From IMG/VR virus record IMGVR_UViG_3300035670_000028, positions 62,001 through 126,000 of that record: DNA of 64,000 nt. One strand, 5' to 3'. A model generated the notes under the pieces. That model was not told the origin of the DNA, did not search any database, and was given only the letters and a program-made list of their open reading frames with translations. Shown in pieces: positions 6,398 to 13,727 of this stretch. The first letter of the stretch is position 1. Every line of letters begins with the position of its first letter. The stretch comes from a virus. The translations under genes were made by a program, and so were the position numbers.

Positions 6398-6621
6398 GCC
6401 GGTCCAGCGAGAGGTACGCTGAGATCTGCGAGGGAGATCTAATCGCCCTGCACCCGGTGGAGTGGCACTCAGGAACACCGCCCACCACCATGCTCGTGAT
6501 CTCAGCCCAGCCCTACGAAACACCGGTGCGCCCTCGGCCCACAGATCTCGTGGTGCTCACCTCCCGGGGAGAGATCATGCCCCTGCGCCTGGGTGCATTC
6601 CATCCGTACGTGAGGGTGTGA
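6394..6621 (+). CDS. GDLV-like small protein (GDLIALHP)
   Basis: 75 residues. AEICEGDLIALHPVEW, then MLVISAQPYETP and DLVVLTSRGEIMPL fit the family. ATG 6394 overlaps the previous TGA. Confidence 0.6.
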   Translation: MSRSSERYAEICEGDLIALHPVEWHSGTPPTTMLVISAQPYETPVRPRPTDLVVLTSRGEIMPLRLGAFHPYVRV

Positions 6622-6626
6622 GCTGA

Positions 6627-6633
6627 ATACTTA
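6627..6633 (+). promoter_or_regulatory. ATACTTA late-type promoter box
   Basis: ATACTTA 38 bases before the ATG at 6672, which has TAGGAG upstream. It precedes a membrane protein and a GDLV gene. Confidence 0.55.
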
Positions 6634-6671
6634 TTGGCAGCGCTATTAGAATCCGCGCGTAGGAGTTAAAA

Positions 6672-6944
6672 ATGAAAGTACCCCTTCTAAAGCAATCCGA
6701 TGGGCGGCCCTCCGCCTCCTTCACCATGATGATCATAGCGTTCACCGTGGTTACCCTGTGGCTCACTGTATCGATCGTTGAGCAGGCATGGGGTTTCCAC
6801 ATCCGCGAGTTCTCGGGAGCGGAGGCCATGAGCTACTTCACCCCGATCGCCACCCTCTACTTCTCGAGGCGCTGGACCGATTCGAAGGCGCCGGCAGCCG
6901 GTGGCAGCACTCCCAGCACGCCCCCGCCCTCTCCCGAGGAGTGA
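6672..6944 (+). CDS. Small membrane protein, possible holin
   Basis: 90 residues. A clear transmembrane helix at about residues 17-36 (FTMMIIAFTVVTLWLTVSIV) and a second weaker hydrophobic stretch (AMSYFTPIATLYFSRRWT) precede a Pro/Ser tail. Length, topology and a late-type promoter are compatible with a phage holin, but no diagnostic motif is present and no lysis gene is adjacent. Other small membrane proteins in the window are equally possible holins. Confidence 0.5.
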   Translation: MKVPLLKQSDGRPSASFTMMIIAFTVVTLWLTVSIVEQAWGFHIREFSGAEAMSYFTPIATLYFSRRWTDSKAPAAGGSTPSTPPPSPEE

Positions 6945-6957
6945 GCCGCTGATCAGC

Positions 6958-7152
6958 ATGCAGGTGGGTGATCTCGTCAGGTTCACATCCCGGCACCTCG
7001 CCTACGATTACGAAGAGCTGGCAGGCACTGTTGGCGTGCTGGTCAGGCCTATTGAGCTACCGCATGCTGATGGTGTGCTGTACCTGTACTGGGAGGCCCT
7101 GTGGCAGGGCAAGTTCATCGTGCTGCACGAGACTGATCTGGAGTGTGTGTGA
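6958..7152 (+). CDS. GDLV-family small beta-barrel-like protein
   Basis: 64 residues: MQVGDLVRFTSRH, then GTVGVLVRPIEL, LYLYWEALWQGKFIVLHETDLE. ATG 6958 is the natural start; the frame is open to 6901 but overlaps the membrane protein. The last gene before the polymerase. Confidence 0.65.
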   Translation: MQVGDLVRFTSRHLAYDYEELAGTVGVLVRPIELPHADGVLYLYWEALWQGKFIVLHETDLECV

Positions 7153-7176
7153 TGAGCCTCCTGTGATCTTCGTCCG

Positions 7177-7205
7177 TGTAAATGATGCTCTGGTCAGAGT
7201 ATAAT
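7177..7205 (+). promoter_or_regulatory. TGTAAA-17-TATAAT promoter of the polymerase gene
   Basis: TGTAAA at 7177-7182, 17-base spacer, TATAAT at 7200-7205. The polymerase ATG at 7212 follows by exactly six bases, with no ribosome binding site, so a leaderless message is likely. Confidence 0.75.
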
Positions 7206-7211
7206 TGGATC

Positions 7212-10200
7212 ATGAGCATCATTGATGTTAGGCCTCCCACTCGATTCACTGGTTTACATGCCCACTCAAGTTTCTCAAATTTTGACGGACTTGCATATCC
7301 AAAGTCACACATTGATTTTATCACCTCCGATGCCCAGGGCGGTGACTCCTGGGCGCTGACTGATCACGGCAACGGATCCGGACTCGCCCACGCTCGTTCA
7401 GCCGCTGTCAAGGTGCAGAAGTCAGGAAAGAAGTACCGCCAGCTGTACGGCGTCGAGTTCTACTTCGTTCCCTCCCTCGAGGAGTGGCAGCAGTCCATGG
7501 ACCGCCACCAGCAGTCCATCAAGGACGCAAAGTCCGCCAAGGAGATGCAGGAGATCGCCGAGGAGCCCACAGTCGTCAAGCCTCCCGACGAGGAGGACGA
7601 GCAGGGTGGCCACGTCGTCGAGAACGAGGAGGAGACGAAGGAGTCCAAGCCCGGCAAGCCCGAGTGGAAGAAGTACTACCACCTCGTCGTCGTGGCCAAG
7701 AATCGGGTCGGCCTCGGAAACCTGTTCACCCTCGTCAAGAAGTCGTTCAAGCACGGCTTCTACCGGTTCCCACGCATCGACTTCAAGATGCTCAAGGAGC
7801 ACGGCGAGGGACTCGTGGTGTCGACAGCGTGCGTCGGTGGCCTTGCATCCGGCCTCATCTACAGCGAGTTTCCCGACAGGAAGTTCTCTGAGCTGAGCCC
7901 ATCGCTGTTCACCGGTGAGGCAGCGGAGGCAGCGGTTCGGTCCATTCGAGGCAGGCTCGACAACATGGTGGACCGCTTCGTCGATGCCGTCGGCCGCGAC
8001 AACTTCTTCCTCGAGCTCCAGTTTAACGACCTCCCCGCTCAGCACCTCACGAACAGGTGCCTGATCGACGCGTCCGTCAGGAACGGCATTCCCCTCGTGG
8101 CGACGGCTGACTCCCACTTCCCCTCGCCTGACAAGTGGCAGGCGCGCGAGCTCTACAAGAAGCTCGGGTGGATTGGTGCCAAGCTCGACAAGACCATGCT
8201 CCCCAAGCTGGAGGACATGAAGACGATGCTGTATCCCAAGAACGCCACCCAGATGTGGGACGAGTTCAAGAAGGGCTACGAGCAGCACGACTTCTACCAC
8301 GGTCACGAGGAGCTCGTCCGCGACGCGATCGAGCGGACCCACGACATCGCCTGGGAGAAGTGCGAGGACACGTGGATCGACGTCTCAGGCAAGCTGCCCA
8401 AGTTCGGCACTCCCGAGAAGACGGCATTCTCAATGCTGTCAGACCTCGTGAAGGAGGGCCTCGTTCGCGAGGGTCTCGCTGACAAGCCTGAGTACGTCGC
8501 CCGCGCGAAGGAGGAGCTGTCTGACATCAAGTACCTCGGACACGAGGCATACTTCCTCGCGATGCAGAAGATCTTTCATCGTGCTGAGACACAGACACTG
8601 CTAGGGCCCGGTCGTGGATCGGGTGCAGGTTCACTGGTAAACTTCCTGCTAGGCATTACTCAGATTGACCCTATTCCGTATGGATTGCTGTGGAGCCGAT
8701 TCTTGGGAAGACATCGCTGTCTTCAAAAGGATACACTTGTTCTATCAGAGTCGGGCACAAAACCTATTAGTCGGCTGAATGTGGGTGAAAAAGTCCTCAC
8801 ATCAGGTGGAACATATGAGCGTGTTATTGACAAAGAAGATGATGTAAAGCACGATATTAACGCTCTCATCAAGACGTCCAAAGACAGTTTTTCATGTTCA
8901 CCGAATCATAGATGGCTTGTTAGACGCGATGGCGAAGTGCAAGAAGTGCTAACAACAGACCTCAGAAAAGGTGACAAGCTGCTGTTCATCAAGCAAAAGT
9001 CTCCGTGTGAGTTCGAAGAGGTCGAAATCGATGAAGTGGTCTTTAGTGATAGGCTCGAAGAGTATGTCGATATTGAGGTTGAGAATGACCACACGTTCTT
9101 TGTTTCGACCGCCGGTGACAACTTTGCGCTGACACACAACACTTCTTGGCCTGACATTGACACTGACGCGGGTGATCGCGACGTCCTCATCGACGCAGCC
9201 CGCGACCTATTCGGCGACGATGCCGTCATTCCGGTGTCCAACTTCAACACGCTCAAGCTCAAGTCCCTCATCAAGGACATCGCCAAGTTCTACGACGTTC
9301 CATTCGACGAGGTCAATGCCATGACTGGTCCACTGCAGGACGAGGTGATGGCCTTCGCCAAGGATGAGAACCAGGAGAAGTCCGTCTTCGTCCTCAAGCA
9401 CGAGGACTGCATGAAGTACTCCGAGGGGTACCGCAACTTCATGGAGAAGTATCCTGATGTTGCGGCGCATGTTGAGACCCTCTTCATGGAGAACCGCTCC
9501 ATCGGTCGACACGCCGGCGGCGTCATTATCGCTCCCGCCGAGGACCTCGAGCGGACAATGCCCATCATCAGTGTCCGCGGTGAGCTGCAGACCCCGTGGA
9601 CCGAGGGCATGAACTTCAGAAACCTTGAGGACAACGGCTTCCTAAAGTTCGACTTCCTCGGCCTCACGCTGCTCAAGGACGTCGAGAACTGCATCGCCCG
9701 AATCCTCAAGCGGCAGGGCAACCCGCGGCCCACGTTCGCGGACGTGAAGGCGTTCTTCGACAAGCACCTTAACTGCAGGTACGTCCTGCAGGACGACCCA
9801 AAGGTCTGGGAGCACGTCTATCACAATGCCCGATTTACAGGCGTATTCCAGTTCACTGCCGCGGGAGCCCGAAAGTTCTGCCTCGACGCGAAGCCGAGCT
9901 CAATCGAGGAGCTGGCGGCACTCACTGCGATCTACCGACCTGGTCCCCTCAAGGCGAACGTCCACAGGAAGTATGTCGAGGCGAAGAATAACGCCTCGCT
10001 CATCAAGTACGAGCACCCCGTGATCGAGAAGGTGCTCGGGCCTTCCTACAACTTCGTCGTTTTCCAGGAGCAGTTCATGACCCTGGCAGTCGAGCTAGCT
10101 GGATTCTCCCCCGGTGAGTCCGATCAGCTTCGAAAGACCCTGGTCAAGAAGTCCCTTGACACGATCGGCAAGAAGGGCGACGAGCGGGAGGCGGCCCGAC

Positions 10201-11279
10201 AGAAGTTCATCAAGGGCGCCAAGGAGCTCCACGGCGTCCCGGAGGACATCACTTCCGCCCTGTGGTCGACGATCGAAGCATTCTCGGTCTACGGCTTCAA
10301 CAAGTCACACGCTGTCGCCTACGCGATTGACTCCTACTACGCGGCGTGGCTTCACACCCACTACGAGACTGACTGGCTGGCCACGATCCTGCAGTCCGAG
10401 AACGGCAACCCCGACGGCCTCAAGAAGGCTATCACTGAGATCAAGGCGTACGGCTACCGGTTCCAGGAGGCAGACATTAACTACTCAGGCGATGTATGGA
10501 ACTACTCCGAGGAGCTGGAGGCCTTCGTGCCGCCCCTCTCCTCCATCAAGGGTGTTGGTGACACTGCCATGCAGGAGATCATGCACAATCGTCCGTACAA
10601 GTCGCTGGACGACCTGCTCTACGATCCCGACGGCGAGTGGCGGCACTCCAAGGTGAACAAGACAGCCCTTCGTGCCCTGTGCATGATCGAGGCACTGGGG
10701 TCACTGCAGGAGCTCAAGGACGGCACGATCCGAAACCACAGGCAGCTGCTGGCAATCCTCAGCGACGACAAGAACTACGAGACCCTGCGCAAGGGCAAGT
10801 GGGGCATGACCAAGTCCCAGGTTAAGAAGGCGCTGAAGGACGGCGGCGATCTCGCCACAATCACGACCCGCCTGATCGAGCAGTACCACGGCCTGCCCGA
10901 CTGGACGCGGACTGAGAAGATCATGAACCACGTGGAGATGACCTCGGACGCACCGCAGGACCTCGTGTTCCCGGCGGGCTTCGTCAAGCGTGTGACCGAG
11001 AAGGACGTGCCCTCAGTCTTCACGATCCCTGGTGGAGGCAAGGGTGTGGGCTGGTTCTGCGCCGCAGAGTCCATCCAGAAGACGACCAAGAAGGGCAAGG
11101 CGTTCCTGCGAATCCGCGCGATCGACAGCGACAACAACTCAGGGTGGATCCGCGTGTGGGGCAAGTTCGAGCAGCTTCCTGAGCCTTATACGCTGTGGAT
11201 CGGTGAGGTGGATAATGATGCGAACTGGGGCATGGCAACCACCTCGTGGAAGCTCAAGCAGATCAAGGCTTTCGAGTGA
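7212..11279 (+). CDS. dnaE: DNA polymerase III alpha subunit (DnaE-type) with intein
   Basis: 1355 codons encode a C-family replicative polymerase. A PHP domain starts the protein (TGLHAHSSF, ALTDHGN). An acidic Glu/Lys-rich insertion at about residues 105-145 is not usual. The finger and palm follow, with GPGRGSGAGSL and the catalytic PDIDTD at about residues 647-652. Later come RHAGG, the AxxY..GP and F..YGFNKSHAVAYA motifs and a C-terminal OB-like region (WIRVWGKFEQL). Residues 503-643 are a mini-intein, so the mature enzyme has about 1214 residues. A separate upstream ATG at 7182 lies inside the promoter and is rejected. T4-like phages normally carry B-family polymerases, so a DnaE-type enzyme is noteworthy. 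Confidence 0.95.
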   Translation: MSIIDVRPPTRFTGLHAHSSFSNFDGLAYPKSHIDFITSDAQGGDSWALTDHGNGSGLAHARSAAVKVQKSGKKYRQLYGVEFYFVPSLEEWQQSMDRHQQSIKDAKSAKEMQEIAEEPTVVKPPDEEDEQGGHVVENEEETKESKPGKPEWKKYYHLVVVAKNRVGLGNLFTLVKKSFKHGFYRFPRIDFKMLKEHGEGLVVSTACVGGLASGLIYSEFPDRKFSELSPSLFTGEAAEAAVRSIRGRLDNMVDRFVDAVGRDNFFLELQFNDLPAQHLTNRCLIDASVRNGIPLVATADSHFPSPDKWQARELYKKLGWIGAKLDKTMLPKLEDMKTMLYPKNATQMWDEFKKGYEQHDFYHGHEELVRDAIERTHDIAWEKCEDTWIDVSGKLPKFGTPEKTAFSMLSDLVKEGLVREGLADKPEYVARAKEELSDIKYLGHEAYFLAMQKIFHRAETQTLLGPGRGSGAGSLVNFLLGITQIDPIPYGLLWSRFLGRHRCLQKDTLVLSESGTKPISRLNVGEKVLTSGGTYERVIDKEDDVKHDINALIKTSKDSFSCSPNHRWLVRRDGEVQEVLTTDLRKGDKLLFIKQKSPCEFEEVEIDEVVFSDRLEEYVDIEVENDHTFFVSTAGDNFALTHNTSWPDIDTDAGDRDVLIDAARDLFGDDAVIPVSNFNTLKLKSLIKDIAKFYDVPFDEVNAMTGPLQDEVMAFAKDENQEKSVFVLKHEDCMKYSEGYRNFMEKYPDVAAHVETLFMENRSIGRHAGGVIIAPAEDLERTMPIISVRGELQTPWTEGMNFRNLEDNGFLKFDFLGLTLLKDVENCIARILKRQGNPRPTFADVKAFFDKHLNCRYVLQDDPKVWEHVYHNARFTGVFQFTAAGARKFCLDAKPSSIEELAALTAIYRPGPLKANVHRKYVEAKNNASLIKYEHPVIEKVLGPSYNFVVFQEQFMTLAVELAGFSPGESDQLRKTLVKKSLDTIGKKGDEREAARQKFIKGAKELHGVPEDITSALWSTIEAFSVYGFNKSHAVAYAIDSYYAAWLHTHYETDWLATILQSENGNPDGLKKAITEIKAYGYRFQEADINYSGDVWNYSEELEAFVPPLSSIKGVGDTAMQEIMHNRPYKSLDDLLYDPDGEWRHSKVNKTALRALCMIEALGSLQELKDGTIRNHRQLLAILSDDKNYETLRKGKWGMTKSQVKKALKDGGDLATITTRLIEQYHGLPDWTRTEKIMNHVEMTSDAPQDLVFPAGFVKRVTEKDVPSVFTIPGGGKGVGWFCAAESIQKTTKKGKAFLRIRAIDSDNNSGWIRVWGKFEQLPEPYTLWIGEVDNDANWGMATTSWKLKQIKAFE
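8718..9140 (+). other. Mini-intein within DnaE (141 residues)
   Basis: The element starts with Cys (CLQKDTLVL) and ends ALTHN, with Thr as the +1 extein residue, which fits a class 1 splicing intein. Block B is SCSPNHRWLV and block F EYVDIEVENDHTFFVS. At 141 residues it has no room for a homing endonuclease. It sits directly before the catalytic PDIDTD motif. Codon use is much more AT-rich than in the surrounding polymerase, and the change starts about 150 bases upstream, suggesting co-conversion during an earlier homing event. Confidence 0.9.
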
Positions 11280-11294
11280 TGATAAAGAGTTTCT

Positions 11295-11546
11295 ATGAAG
11301 TGCTATATCACCAAGTATGATGTGTCCGCTAAGCACATGTGCAAGAATCCCTACGACATATGGGTGCCCCGGCTTGTACAACACGAGTTGGCACCTGTAG
11401 GAATGGGATCTGCTGTGTACACCCCTCTCCCTGTGGGCACTATAGCGCTGCTGATCGATACGAAGAACATGCCAGGCAAGTGCATATACCTCTCAGGCGG
11501 TTTCACCGTGGAGCTGCATGATTCAGATTTGGAGCCCCTATCATGA
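11295..11546 (+). CDS. Hypothetical small beta protein
   Basis: 83 residues. LPVGTIALLIDTKNMPGKCIYLSGGFTVELHDSDLEPL resembles the strands of the GDLV family with the first turn altered. The start is 16 bases after the polymerase stop, and its end overlaps the next ATG. Confidence 0.55.
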   Translation: MKCYITKYDVSAKHMCKNPYDIWVPRLVQHELAPVGMGSAVYTPLPVGTIALLIDTKNMPGKCIYLSGGFTVELHDSDLEPLS

Positions 11547-11872
11547 GAAAGAAGGATCCTGTGGATCTGTGCGCAGGTGATCTCGCCTGGATCTGGTCCG
11601 CAACCGGCCCCCTCGCTGCCCTGGTTGTTGATATCGATCCCAGCAAGGAGGCACAAACATACTACCTCCTCTCCTGCCCGGACCGAGAGCCTGAGTGGCT
11701 CCCTGAATCGATGGTGTTCTCCTCACCGGAGGCCGTAACCCACCCCTGGCAGGCCCGGCAGGTATACCCATCCCTGATCGCCAATGAGATCGTATCCGTG
11801 CAGCCAATGCCCCAGGGCTGCCTCCCATTCTACCTCGATGAGGTCGAGCGCAGGGTTAAGGAAGATGAGTGA
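11543..11872 (+). CDS. GDLV-family protein (GDLAWIW)
   Basis: 109 residues. LCAGDLAWIWSATGP then LAALVVDIDPSKEAQTYYLLSCPD is the family core, and a longer C-terminal extension ends in a charged helix. It overlaps both neighbours by four bases or fewer. Confidence 0.6.
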   Translation: MRKKDPVDLCAGDLAWIWSATGPLAALVVDIDPSKEAQTYYLLSCPDREPEWLPESMVFSSPEAVTHPWQARQVYPSLIANEIVSVQPMPQGCLPFYLDEVERRVKEDE

Positions 11873-12177
11873 TGCTTAAAGTAGGTAAGCTCTATTCTTG
11901 CTCTAGATACTTTCTCCTGATCTATCCAGATAAGAAAACTGCCGCCTCCGCCGCTCTCCGATCCCGAGCCGCCGCCCCAGCCTCAGTCGTCGCAGGTTCC
12001 GCCTCTTATTGGAGTAAGCAGTTTGATAAGCCTGTAAGCTATTGCGAACCGGAAACTCCTCTTCTTGTTCTTGCAGTAGAGGAAAAATATGTTGAGGTTC
12101 TGGCAGGAGATCAAAAAGGTTGGATTATCAATAAGGACCGGTTGAATATTAAGGAGATTACCGATGATGCCGCTTGA
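11872..12177 (+). CDS. VGKLYS paralogue 1 with Ala-rich insert
   Basis: 101 residues. MLKVGKLYSCSRYFLLIYPDK, an Ala/Ser/Arg-rich stretch at about residues 24-44, then YW...PETPLLVLAVEEKYVEVLAGD. It is the twin of the next gene. Framework codons are AT-rich, but the insert (11940-12003) is made of GCC/GCA/CGA-rich codons, which implies that the insert evolves by its own slippage or replacement. The framework resembles the GDLV barrel (VGKLYS, LLVLAV, YVEVLAGD). Confidence 0.65.
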   Translation: MLKVGKLYSCSRYFLLIYPDKKTAASAALRSRAAAPASVVAGSASYWSKQFDKPVSYCEPETPLLVLAVEEKYVEVLAGDQKGWIINKDRLNIKEITDDAA

Positions 12178-12466
12178 AGTAGGTAAACTCTATTCTTGCT
12201 CTAAATACTTCCTTATGCTTTATCCAGATAGGGAAACCGCCACCCACGCCGCCGCCGCCCACGCCGCCGCCCACGACGCCGAGCGCCATGCCGCTTATTG
12301 GACAAAGAAACTCCAAAAGCCTGTAAGTTTTTGCAATCCCGAAACTCCTCTCCTTGTTCTTGCAGTAGAGGAAAAATATGTTGAGGTTCTTGCGGGAGAT
12401 AAAGTTGGCTGGGCTATTTGTCAGGATTGGTTAGAACTTAAGGAGATTGTTCATGAAGCGGCTTAA
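12164..12466 (+). CDS. VGKLYS paralogue 2 with Ala/His-rich insert
   Basis: 100 residues. MMPLEVGKLYSCSKYFLMLYPDR, a run of Ala and His at about residues 25-43, then YW...PETPLLVLAVEEKYVEVLAGD, which is identical to paralogue 1 over 20 residues. AAGGAG precedes the double ATG. The insert is encoded by GCC-CAC-GCC repeats, unlike the AT-rich framework. Confidence 0.65.
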   Translation: MMPLEVGKLYSCSKYFLMLYPDRETATHAAAAHAAAHDAERHAAYWTKKLQKPVSFCNPETPLLVLAVEEKYVEVLAGDKVGWAICQDWLELKEIVHEAA

Positions 12467-12635
12467 TCTATTTGGCTTCACCCTGTTCCGCGAGGAGCGG
12501 GGCGTGATCAGCCCAGGCCCGTGTTGGGTTTGCTTCTACGATTGCTACAGCTACATGCACGCGGATGAGAGCCTGCCCGGGCTCATTTGGAGCCTGATCG
12601 CGGAGTTCAGGGATGACCGGCACCTGGTTGGATGA
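12453..12635 (+). CDS. Hypothetical protein
   Basis: 60 residues beginning MKRLNLFGFTLFREERG, with a central WVCFYDCYSYMH. AAGGAG lies upstream; a TTG at 12447 is possible. It overlaps the end of the preceding paralogue. Not recognised. Confidence 0.5.
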   Translation: MKRLNLFGFTLFREERGVISPGPCWVCFYDCYSYMHADESLPGLIWSLIAEFRDDRHLVG

Positions 12636-12636
12636 T

Positions 12637-12915
12637 ATGTGGCTGAACGATCCAGATCAGCTGCGCCCGGGCCGGCTCTACGAGTGGCAGAAGAGAACCG
12701 TTCAGTGCTGGGTGCCTTGGTTCGATGAGATCGATAGGGGGAAGAACACCCACACCCAGAATGCAGTTGATGGGCCCCCGAATGGATCCGCACTAGTGTA
12801 CATAGGTAAGGGCCGCGAGGGCAGGCAGATAACTGGCTACTCGTTCCTCGTTCCAAACCGAGGCGTGCTAACTGTGTTCAACAGTGATGTTGTTTATGGG
12901 CTGAGAGAAATTTAA
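12637..12915 (+). CDS. GDLV-like small protein (PGRLYEW variant)
   Basis: 92 residues. LRPGRLYEWQKRTVQCWVPW, then SALVYIGKGREGRQITGYSFLVPNRGVLTVFNSDVVYGL fit the barrel pattern. ATG 12637 follows the preceding stop; an in-frame ATG at 12613 overlaps that gene and is an alternative. Confidence 0.5.
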   Translation: MWLNDPDQLRPGRLYEWQKRTVQCWVPWFDEIDRGKNTHTQNAVDGPPNGSALVYIGKGREGRQITGYSFLVPNRGVLTVFNSDVVYGLREI

Positions 12916-12922
12916 TAAGGAG

Positions 12923-13375
12923 ATGAAAATGACACCTGAACAGTTCGTGTATTGGCTCCAGGGTTTCCTGGAGGTGAGCGGGGCGAGTGAGATGAATGAG
13001 CAGCAGTTGAGGATCGTGCGCGATCACCTCGAGCTCGTGCTGAGCAAGAGAACTCCGGCATATGTGCAGCACGCCCAACCTGCCCCTATTGCCAAGTGGG
13101 AAACGGTTTCCGGCTTTCAGGGCACATATCCCACCGGCCCCAAGTGCGGAACGTGCGGTGTGGTGTGCTCGGATGAGGGTGGCACCTGCAGGAAGTGCCG
13201 CTCGGCTTCGAAGAGCCGCCTGGTGCACTGTGATGCCTGCGGGGAGCAGCGCCTCGAGGGGGAGCTCACAGGTATCAGCACTGAGAACCTGGCCGGTGTG
13301 GTGATCTGCAGCGTGTGTAAGAGTAAGTCGAAGAAGCTGCCCATCCTCGATGTTCCTCTGCACCTGACCTGCTGA
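12923..13375 (+). CDS. Zinc-ribbon protein
   Basis: 150 residues. The N-terminal half is helical (TPEQFVYWLQGFLEV...EQQLRIVRDHLELVL). The C-terminal half has four CxxC pairs (CGTC, CRKC, CDAC, CSVC), enough for two zinc ribbons. TAAGGAG precedes the ATG. It probably binds nucleic acid or a protein partner; the substrate is unknown. Confidence 0.65.
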   Translation: MKMTPEQFVYWLQGFLEVSGASEMNEQQLRIVRDHLELVLSKRTPAYVQHAQPAPIAKWETVSGFQGTYPTGPKCGTCGVVCSDEGGTCRKCRSASKSRLVHCDACGEQRLEGELTGISTENLAGVVICSVCKSKSKKLPILDVPLHLTC

Positions 13376-13382
13376 GGCGCAT

Positions 13383-13679
13383 GTGAACCCCGTAATCTCT
13401 GTCTCTGGGAATCAGCTCGGTACGAGGACGAGCAAGACGAGTGAACAGGATCTCTCGCCAGGCACCCTCGTTCAGACCCATGTGTCTGACAAGTGGATGT
13501 CGAAGCAGTACTGGGATGCCACAGAGAGCGAGTGGGTGGAACTTAATGTGGGCACTGTTGCCATGATCATTGACGTGAACGAGATGAACATCAAGTTTCT
13601 CGCCAAAGATCGAGTGTTCAGCATTCACAATTGCTATGCCTCCGAGACAGGAGTGCCCTTGTGGTGCAAGGCGCTGTAA
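13383..13679 (+). CDS. GDLV-like small protein (PGTLVQT variant)
   Basis: 98 residues. LSPGTLVQTHVSDKW, then VELNVGTVAMIIDVNEMNIKFLAKDRVFSIHN, closely follows the family strand order. GTG start eight bases after the previous stop. Its stop lies inside the promoter for the following nucleotide-metabolism block. Confidence 0.6.
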   Translation: MNPVISVSGNQLGTRTSKTSEQDLSPGTLVQTHVSDKWMSKQYWDATESEWVELNVGTVAMIIDVNEMNIKFLAKDRVFSIHNCYASETGVPLWCKAL

Positions 13680-13703
13680 ATTCTATGACCATTGAGCTAT
13701 TAT
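13675..13703 (+). promoter_or_regulatory. TGTAAA-17-TATTAT promoter
   Basis: TGTAAA at 13675-13680 and TATTAT at 13698-13703 with a 17-base spacer. It drives the nucleotide-metabolism cluster from 13728. Here a leader with CGGAG precedes the ATG. Confidence 0.65.
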
Positions 13704-13727
13704 TACGACAGAACGCATCGGAGACAT

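Noticed and set aside
7182-7211. ATG at 7182 as the polymerase start
   Set aside because: It overlaps the -35 element, and the -10 box lies inside the extra codons. ATG 7212 fits the leaderless pattern, and the PHP domain starts just after it.
7422-8342. 306-codon open frame on the minus strand opposite dnaE
   Set aside because: It mirrors the third-position bias of the + strand polymerase, and its product is a Leu/Val-rich shadow without motifs.
7422-10937. Further overlapping frames inside dnaE on both strands
   Set aside because: Arg/Ser/Pro-rich or low-complexity shadows of a GC-rich gene.
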